Shown one piece after another: positions 6,963 to 11,828 of a DNA stretch of 11,828 bases. A program made the translations under genes and the position numbers. The notes beneath the pieces were generated by a model. It was not told the origin of the DNA, did not search any database, and saw nothing but the letters and a program-made list of their open reading frames with translations. This DNA comes from Treponema sp. UBA4319. GTDB taxonomy: Bacteria; Spirochaetota; Spirochaetia; Treponematales; Treponemataceae. The stretch lies in NCBI GenBank assembly GCA_002393865.1, contig DGUD01000199.1, positions 6,589-18,416 of the forward strand, read 5' to 3'. Position 1 is the first letter of the stretch. Every line of letters begins with the position of its first letter.

Positions 6963-8267
6963 ATGGCAAAGTTGTTGGATAAGCAAAGATACAAATGCGC
7001 GCTCGCCTCTATGCAGACAGTGCAGGCAATCACGCGGGCAATCCCCGTGCTGCACTCAGGCCCCGGCTGCGCGCAGAAGCTGTCGGACGGGACGGGAAGC
7101 TCCGGGTATTTCTCGCCGAACATTTTTCCGTGCACCAGCATCAACGAGAAGGACGTCGTCTTTGGCGGAACAAAGAAGCTTGCCTCCACAATCCAGAATG
7201 CGCTCAAGGTGATTGACGCGGACTTGTACGTGGTGCTTACCGGCTGCATCCCGGAAATCGTCGGCGACGACACCGGCGAAGTCGTCAGCCAGTTTGCCGA
7301 CGCGGAAAAGCCCGTCATCTACGCGAGCACCGCAGGATTCAAGGGCAACAACTACAAGGGGCACGAGCAGGTAGTCGATGCCATCATCGACCAGTACCTT
7401 GCAAAGGCGAGCGAGGGCGAAAAGGTAAAGGGGCTGGTGAACATCTGGGCAGACGTGCCGTATCAGGACTTGTTCTGGCTGGGCAACCTGCGCGAGCTTG
7501 AAAAGCTTGTGGCGGAGCTTGGGCTTACGCCGAACACCATATTCGGCTATGAGCGCGGCATCAAGAACATCGACCTTGTGCCGAAGGCGGAATTCAACCT
7601 GCTCGTGTCGCCCTGGGTGGGGCTCAAGAACGTGCAGAAGATGGAAAAGAAGCTGGGCATTCCCTACCTGCACTACCCCGTGCTCCCGATAGGCGCCACG
7701 GAGACGAGCAAATTCCTGCGGGCGGTAGGCGAGTACGCGCATGTCCCCCAGGAAAAGACCGAGTCGGTCATCACCGCGCACGAGAAATATTTCTACTACT
7801 TGATTGAGCGCTATGCAGACCTGTTCCTCGAGAACCGTGTCATCAACAAGCAGTTTTCCGTAGTGGCAGACGCGCAGTACGCGCTTGCCGCAACGAAATT
7901 CCTTGTGAACGACCTTGGGCTGTTCCCCGCAAAGCAGTTCATCACCGACGACACCCCGAAGGAATATCAGGATGCAATCCGCGCCGAATTCCAGAAGCTG
8001 AACTACGGCATCCAGGCGGAAGTGGAATTCAACACGGACAGCTATCTGATCCACAAGCAAATCAACGAGCATGACTACCACGGATACCCGCTTGTCCTTG
8101 GCAGCTACTACGACAAGGAAATCACCGAGCAGCTGAAGGGGAATTTCCTGAACGTCGCATGGCCGTTCCAGAACAGGGTGGTGCTCGACGACTTCTATGC
8201 AGGCTATACCGGCGGTATCCGCCTGATAGAAGACATCTATTCTGTTGCGGTACAACGGTTCAACTAA
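6963..8267 (+). CDS. NifK-like beta subunit of the nitrogenase-like reductase
   Basis: 434 residues, shorter than NifK (about 510-520) because the long N-terminal extension is missing; the first P-cluster cysteine is already at residue 12. Ligands C12, C36 (HSGPGC) and C95 (LTGCIPEIVGDD) match NifK Cys70, 95 and 153, and INEKDVVFGG at 60-69 matches the NifK TEDAAVFGG region. The loop equal to NifK TPSFVGSH reads TAGFKGNN (122-129), so the serine that can ligate the oxidised P cluster is absent. With the NifD-like subunit, 26 bases upstream, it should form the alpha2beta2 component, receiving electrons from the NifH-like protein at the P cluster. AGGAG lies 6 bases before ATG 6963. A long antisense open frame across it (7056-8351) is a GC-rich shadow. 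NifN is less likely, since cognate NifE and NifDK are absent. Confidence 0.85.
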   Translation: MAKLLDKQRYKCALASMQTVQAITRAIPVLHSGPGCAQKLSDGTGSSGYFSPNIFPCTSINEKDVVFGGTKKLASTIQNALKVIDADLYVVLTGCIPEIVGDDTGEVVSQFADAEKPVIYASTAGFKGNNYKGHEQVVDAIIDQYLAKASEGEKVKGLVNIWADVPYQDLFWLGNLRELEKLVAELGLTPNTIFGYERGIKNIDLVPKAEFNLLVSPWVGLKNVQKMEKKLGIPYLHYPVLPIGATETSKFLRAVGEYAHVPQEKTESVITAHEKYFYYLIERYADLFLENRVINKQFSVVADAQYALAATKFLVNDLGLFPAKQFITDDTPKEYQDAIRAEFQKLNYGIQAEVEFNTDSYLIHKQINEHDYHGYPLVLGSYYDKEITEQLKGNFLNVAWPFQNRVVLDDFYAGYTGGIRLIEDIYSVAVQRFN

Positions 8268-8287
8268 AGCTCTTTTGGGAGGTGCGC

Positions 8288-8476
8288 ATGGGTGTGGAGA
8301 ATGCACTCGTTCAGAAGCAGACAGGAGGGCCTTATCCGCCGGAGTTCGCAAAGCTTGCGGAGTATGTAAAAGAAATCAAGTATGGTTCCGTGACGATTCA
8401 AATCCAGAACAGCAGGATCATACAGATTGACAAAAACGAGAAGTTCCGGTTTGACAAAAAAGAGAATCAGAACTGA
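8288..8476 (+). CDS. DUF2292 (YezD-like) small protein
   Basis: 62 residues; the core EYVKEIKYGSVTIQIQNSRI at 25-44 followed by IQIDKNEKFRF is the hallmark of the DUF2292/YezD family, a small alpha-beta domain with a basic tail. Its biochemical role is unknown. To my knowledge these genes are often found beside sulfate- and cysteine-assimilation genes, so the presence of one here supports a sulfur role for the operon. ATG 8288 is chosen for the GGGAGG 5 bases upstream; in-frame codons further upstream overlap the NifK-like gene and lack a ribosome site. It is the last gene of the operon, 20 bases after the NifK-like stop and 14 bases before the terminator stem. Confidence 0.78.
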   Translation: MGVENALVQKQTGGPYPPEFAKLAEYVKEIKYGSVTIQIQNSRIIQIDKNEKFRFDKKENQN

Positions 8477-8490
8477 CCAGAAAGCTGGAG

Positions 8491-8539
8491 GTTCCTAAAT
8501 GGGGAAGCGCGACACGGCTCCCGTTTAGGAACTTTTTTT
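8491..8539 (+). terminator. Rho-independent terminator of the nitrogenase-like operon
   Basis: GTTCCTAAATGGG (8491-8503) pairs with CCCGTTTAGGAAC (8520-8532), 13 bp with one T-G pair, followed by seven T residues (8533-8539). This is a strong intrinsic terminator 14 bases after the DUF2292 stop, which fixes the operon's 3' end and separates it from the MATE gene. Confidence 0.92.
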
Positions 8540-8597
8540 ATGCACGGGCAGCCCGCCGCATGGGCTTCTCCGCTTCGGCTAAGGCGCATCTTACACC

Positions 8598-9926
8598 ATG
8601 GACATGACAGAAGGGGAGATAATCCCTATCTTTGCAAAGTACTCGCTTCCTCTCCTGCTCGGAAACGCATTCCAGCTCTTATACAGCATAACGGACAGCT
8701 TTATTGTAGGCAACTATTGCGGGACGCAATCGCTTGCGGCTATCGGGGCGAGCGCGAACATAATCTTTACCATAACAGGATTCTTCAACGGCCTTGCGGG
8801 CGGGGCGGGCGTACTCATCTCGCACGCATACGGCGCAAAGGACGCGGGCAAGCTGCATACGACGGCGCACACCGCCATCGTCGCCTCCGTGTTCCTGGGC
8901 ATCCTGCTTTCGGTATTCGGCATCTGCATATCCCCGCTGATGCTTGCCATGATAGCCGTCCCCGCAGACATATTCGCGGAAGCGGATTCCTACCTGCGGG
9001 TTTATTTTTCCGGCATGACGTTCATCCTTTTCTACAACATGTGCGCCGGGATACTGCGCTCGCTCGGGGACTCAAAGCATCCGCTGCACGTGCTCGTCAT
9101 CACGGTAGTCCTGAATGTCGCGCTCGACTACATCTGCATCCTGGTGCTCAGGCTCGGTCTGAACGGGGCGGCGTGGGCAACCGTCGCATCGGAAGGCATA
9201 TCGGCACTGCTGCTGTTCCCCATCCTGAAAAAGCAGCTGCGGAGCGCCGCCTGCATTCCGGCAGGAAGGCAGAGACCTCGCTGCTCCCTGCCAGTCCTGC
9301 ATTCCGTTTTGCGGCTGGGGCTCCCGAACGCGCTGTCAAACAGCCTGCTGAATTTCTCGAACACGTTCATGCAGCGCTACATCAACGCGTTCGGGGCAAG
9401 CTGCATGGCAGGGTGGTCTATCTACACAAGGTTTGACCAGCTGGCAATTCTGCCCATGGTCAGCATCTCCGTGGCGGCAATGACATTCACCGGGCAGAAC
9501 TACGGCGCGGGCAAGACCGACCGCGTGCGCAGGGGAATCAAGTCGGCAGTCCTGCTGGGCATTGCGGTCATGCTCGTCATCTCAGCGGTTCTTATCGCAT
9601 GTGCCCCCAAGCTCATCGCCGTCTTCAATGCGGAAGCAGAAGTCGTCTTGTATGGCGCGGAGTTCATCAGGGCATCGGCATCGTTCTACGTAATCTGTTT
9701 TTGCACGATGGTCGTGGGGCAGATTACGCAGGGGCTCGGATTTGCGACGGTGCCTACCGTCATCATATTCATGGGATTTGTGGTCTTTCGGCAGGCATAC
9801 CTGTTTCTGGTCACCCGCATCACAGCGGCGTCGCTCCTTGTGGCGCTCGCATACCCGCTTTCGTGGCCGCCCACGTTGGTAGCGGAATACCTCTACCTTA
9901 GGAGCAAGCTGAAGAAGATGCGATAA
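8598..9926 (+). CDS. MATE-family multidrug efflux transporter
   Basis: 442 residues with two MatE half-repeats (about 8-220 and 235-435), each about six helices, as in NorM/DinF proteins, which expel cationic or toxic compounds in exchange for Na+ or H+. The opening MTEGEIIPIFAKYSLPLLLG with YSITDSFIVGNYCG and LAAIGAS is the standard MATE helix 1-2 signature, and RLGLPNALSN starts the second half. ATG 8598 follows directly on a stop at 8580-8582 and has only a weak AAGG site 13 bases upstream; ATG 8604 is an alternative. It lies after the operon terminator and no clear promoter is visible in the 58-base gap, so expression may be low or depend on read-through. Substrate unknown; export of a thiol or sulfur by-product would be speculation. 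A second open frame (8540-9436) is its shadow. Confidence 0.92.
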   Translation: MDMTEGEIIPIFAKYSLPLLLGNAFQLLYSITDSFIVGNYCGTQSLAAIGASANIIFTITGFFNGLAGGAGVLISHAYGAKDAGKLHTTAHTAIVASVFLGILLSVFGICISPLMLAMIAVPADIFAEADSYLRVYFSGMTFILFYNMCAGILRSLGDSKHPLHVLVITVVLNVALDYICILVLRLGLNGAAWATVASEGISALLLFPILKKQLRSAACIPAGRQRPRCSLPVLHSVLRLGLPNALSNSLLNFSNTFMQRYINAFGASCMAGWSIYTRFDQLAILPMVSISVAAMTFTGQNYGAGKTDRVRRGIKSAVLLGIAVMLVISAVLIACAPKLIAVFNAEAEVVLYGAEFIRASASFYVICFCTMVVGQITQGLGFATVPTVIIFMGFVVFRQAYLFLVTRITAASLLVALAYPLSWPPTLVAEYLYLRSKLKKMR

Positions 9927-9951
9927 AAAAAGGGTGCCGTGCAAGGCACCC
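9925..9951 (-). terminator. Terminator of the amino-acid ABC operon
   Basis: Read on the minus strand, GGGTGCC, loop TTGCAC, GGCACCC, then seven T residues: a classic intrinsic terminator 28 bases past the ATPase stop. On the plus strand the same hairpin directly follows the MATE stop codon but has no T-run after it, so it protects that mRNA end at most. Confidence 0.85.
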
Positions 9952-9979
9952 CTAGGAATCTGCATTCCTGCAAGGTTTC

Positions 9980-10744
9980 CTACAGATAGTATTCCGGCGG
10001 GAGCATGATGTGATTCTTGATAAGGAACTGCTTTGTCCGTTCCTGCACCGGGGCATTGAAAATCTGGTCGGGCGTGCCTTGCTCGACAATGCTGCCAGAT
10101 TCCATGAAAATCACCTTGGTCGCGACGTTCTTTACAAATTCCATCTCATGCGAGACAATCAGCATCGTGTTGCCGTCTGCCGCAATCTGCTTTATCGAGG
10201 CAAGAACCTCACCAACAAGTTCAGGATCCAGCGCAGACGTAGGCTCGTCCAGCAGAAGCAGCTCCGGCTTCATGGCAACGCTCCGCGCAATCGCCACCCG
10301 CTGCTGCTGCCCGCCAGAAAGATGCTTCGGATAATAATTCAGGCGGTCCAGCATCTTTACTTTGGCAAGCTGCTCGATTGCGATCTCATGCGCCTCTTCC
10401 GCAGATTTCTTCTGCACAAGGCGCAAAGGCTCCGTTACATTCTGCAGCACGGTCTTACGCTGGAACAAATTGAACGACTGGAATACCATCGTGCTCTTCC
10501 TGCGAAGCTCCGCAATTTTTTTCTTGTCTTTTATCATGTCATGATAATCGAATGAGAATTCGCCAAAGGAAACGGTGCCTTCCTCAGGGAATTCCAGCAG
10601 GTTTATACAGCGGAGGAACGTGGATTTGCCGGTTCCTGACGGGCCGATAATCGCGACGATGTCGCCCTGCTCGATATCGGCATCAATGCCGTTCAGCACA
10701 GTAAGGTCTTTAAAACTTTTTTTCAGTCCCCGAATCTGAATCAT
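9980..10744 (-). CDS. Polar amino-acid ABC transporter ATP-binding protein
   Basis: 254 residues, GlnQ/HisP/TcyN type. Walker A GPSGTGKST at 34-42, Q-loop Q89, signature LSGGQQQRV at 142-150, Walker B LLLLDEP at 162-168 and switch histidine H199 are all intact, so it should be an active ATPase on the cytoplasmic face. It energises uptake through the permease encoded just upstream, with which it overlaps by four bases (ATGA), a sign of translational coupling; AGGAGG precedes its ATG. The family takes up glutamine, arginine, histidine or cystine, and the substrate cannot be read from the ATPase. Next to an M20 amidohydrolase and near sulfur genes, cystine or S-alkylcysteine is a reasonable guess. 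No substrate-binding protein is in the window; it may lie beyond the right edge. Confidence 0.94.
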   Translation of the reverse strand: MIQIRGLKKSFKDLTVLNGIDADIEQGDIVAIIGPSGTGKSTFLRCINLLEFPEEGTVSFGEFSFDYHDMIKDKKKIAELRRKSTMVFQSFNLFQRKTVLQNVTEPLRLVQKKSAEEAHEIAIEQLAKVKMLDRLNYYPKHLSGGQQQRVAIARSVAMKPELLLLDEPTSALDPELVGEVLASIKQIAADGNTMLIVSHEMEFVKNVATKVIFMESGSIVEQGTPDQIFNAPVQERTKQFLIKNHIMLPPEYYL

Positions 10745-11490
10745 CCTTGTTTCCTCCTCAGCGACAGCTTTTTTCTTGTGCCCTCAGGGCTGTCCGGCAC
10801 GCTTATCTTTTTCAGGATAAAAGCGATAATCACTTCAAGCAGAATCGTTATGAGCCAGTAGATGATGGCGAGCGCCACATACGCCTCAAAGTAACGGTAG
10901 TTCCTGGAGGCGACGATTTTTCCTTGCGCGGTCATCTCGATGATGGCGCACGAGAACGCGAGCGACGTTCCCTTCACCAGCCCGATAAGCGTGTTCCCCA
11001 AGGAGGGGAGCGCCAGCTCGACTGCCTCCGGCACGATTACCTTGAAAAGCGTCTGCACCGGCGAAAAGCCCAGCGTGGTCGCGGCCTCAATCTCGCCCTT
11101 GTTCACCGCCTCAAGCGCCGCCTGAATCGTCACCGCGTTCATCGCCGACTGGTTGAATGCCAGCGCGACGACCGCATAGATAATCGGCGGGATGCTCGCA
11201 ACCTGAATTTCCACATTGTACCACAGGCTTATGTATTTCAGAAGAATCGGAATCCCGAAATACGTGACATAGAGCTGGATGATAACGGGCGTTCCGCGGA
11301 TAAACGATATAAAGAACGAGAGAAGCTGGCGCAGCACCGGTATCCTCTTCATGCGTATGACGGCAAGGATGAAGCCGAGCAGCAGCCCCAGCACCATGGC
11401 GTATGCGGTCAGCTTGAGCGTAACCGGAAGGTATTTCAGGATAGCAAAGAAGTCTGACCATACAACGGACACATCAAAAAGATTTGGCAC
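10741..11490 (-). CDS. Polar amino-acid ABC transporter permease
   Basis: 249 residues, HisM/GlnP/TcyM type, with an N-terminal segment typical of the His/Glu/Gln/Arg/cystine permease family (LPVTLKLTAYAMVLGLLLG at 21-39), about five helices, RGTP at 65-68 and the cytoplasmic EAA loop (EAATTLGFSPVQ...VPEA, 135-156) that docks onto the ATPase. The start is GTG 11488-11490, with AGGAG 6 bases upstream overlapping the stop of the M20 gene; no nearer ATG suits the family length. Only one permease is present, so it probably acts as a homodimer, as in TcyB or GlnP systems with a single permease gene, unless another lies outside the window. Substrate unproven; cystine-type compounds are favoured by context only. 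Confidence 0.92.
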   Translation of the reverse strand: MPNLFDVSVVWSDFFAILKYLPVTLKLTAYAMVLGLLLGFILAVIRMKRIPVLRQLLSFFISFIRGTPVIIQLYVTYFGIPILLKYISLWYNVEIQVASIPPIIYAVVALAFNQSAMNAVTIQAALEAVNKGEIEAATTLGFSPVQTLFKVIVPEAVELALPSLGNTLIGLVKGTSLAFSCAIIEMTAQGKIVASRNYRYFEAYVALAIIYWLITILLEVIIAFILKKISVPDSPEGTRKKLSLRRKQG

Positions 11491-11499
11491 AATCCGCTC

Positions 11500-11828
11500 C
11501 TAGTTCTCGTTCAGATACTCAAAGACATAGTTGAGGTAGAATTCCAGCCCGTACGCCAGAATCTTTTCGTCAACAAGCGTCTTGTCCGTATGCTGCGGGC
11601 GGTACACCCCGTCGGTGACACCGCCGAGACTGATAAACACGCCGGGGATTTTTTCCTGATACAAAGAAAAATCCTCGCCGCCCATCATGGGGCGCCCCCA
11701 CTGCACGGCATCCTTGCCGTAAAGCCGCTCAATGACACGGACAGCGCGGTCAGTGCTTTCCTTGTCATTGTTTATCGCCTTGCCCGGCTCGTAATGGAAC
11801 ACAGAGACTTTTACGTCATGGCTCGAAC
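11500..11828 (-). CDS. M20-family amidohydrolase, C-terminal part only
   Basis: About 108 codons of the C-terminal end; the gene runs off the right edge, so its start and metal-binding N-terminal half are not seen. MMGGEDFSLY and later YRPQHTDKTLVDEK match the end of the M20D catalytic domain (hippurate hydrolase, AbgB, N-acetyl-cysteine deacetylase YtnL/SndA type), where the Glu of GGEDF and the following His help the two-metal site. Such enzymes remove acyl groups from amino acids or split small peptides. Its stop is 9 bases from the permease start, so it shares the operon with the ABC transporter, suggesting that the imported compound is an N-acylated amino acid or dipeptide. The open frame continues past the apparent GTG at 11800-11802 to the window end without a stop. 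Confidence 0.82.
   Translation of the reverse strand, partial: SSHDVKVSVFHYEPGKAINNDKESTDRAVRVIERLYGKDAVQWGRPMMGGEDFSLYQEKIPGVFISLGGVTDGVYRPQHTDKTLVDEKILAYGLEFYLNYVFEYLNEN

Noticed and set aside
5449..8267. NifE/NifN scaffold pair
   Set aside because: There is no separate NifDK to serve in the window, and order and adjacency to NifH fit a catalytic pair better; a genome search would settle it.
7056..8351. 431-residue open frame on the minus strand across the NifK-like gene
   Set aside because: It is an antisense shadow caused by GC-rich third positions; no recognisable domain, and it overlaps a clear NifK-like gene with a good ribosome site.
8540..9436. 298-residue open frame on the plus strand overlapping the MATE gene
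   Set aside because: Arg/His-rich composition without a domain, in the shifted frame of a clear MATE protein, and its start lies at the very end of the operon terminator.
9954..9969. Small hairpin AGGAAT-CTGC-ATTCCT between the MATE and ABC genes
   Set aside because: Only 6 bp, with no T-run on either side; it adds nothing to the stronger adjacent terminator.

Overview
The window reads as the chromosome of a GC-rich anaerobic bacterium. Its promoters are of the ordinary sigma-70/sigma-A kind, its ribosome sites are AGGAG-like, and its intergenic spacers are AT-rich. A fermentative Firmicute (Clostridia or Negativicutes) or a spirochaete would fit; the sequence alone does not let me choose. 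No rRNA, tRNA, CRISPR or mobile element was seen.

Left part (1-1031): a minus-strand pair, a five-helix membrane protein and a small XRE-type regulator, driven by a near-consensus promoter at 854-882. It is divergent from a plus-strand cysteine synthase gene (cysK, 1032-1970) whose promoter carries two copies of a 17-bp dyad.

Centre (2044-8540): a seven-gene plus-strand operon with its own promoter and a strong terminator. The order is NifB-like radical SAM protein, NifX-like cofactor-binding protein, NifH-like iron protein, a second divergent CysK-like enzyme, NifD-like and NifK-like subunits, and a DUF2292 (YezD-like) small protein. NifH keeps every key residue. The NifD/NifK pair keeps the P-cluster cysteines and the cofactor cysteine but lacks the N2-reducing residues (equivalents of alpha-Gln191, His195, Lys426 and His442). 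There is no nifEN or nifV. This is therefore a nitrogenase-like reductase and not a nitrogenase. Two cysteine synthases and a DUF2292 gene, plus the shared promoter element, point to sulfur metabolism. The best model is a relative of methylthio-alkane reductase (MarBHDK) that reductively frees sulfide or a thiol from an organic sulfur compound, with the CysK enzymes capturing it on O-acetylserine or a related acceptor.

Right part (8598-11828): a MATE efflux pump on the plus strand, then a minus-strand set read from the right edge: the end of an M20 amidohydrolase, a polar amino-acid ABC permease and its ATPase, closed by a terminator at 9925-9951. Such ABC/M20 combinations occur in cystine and S-alkylcysteine uptake loci, so this set may supply organic sulfur to the central operon, although that link is inference.
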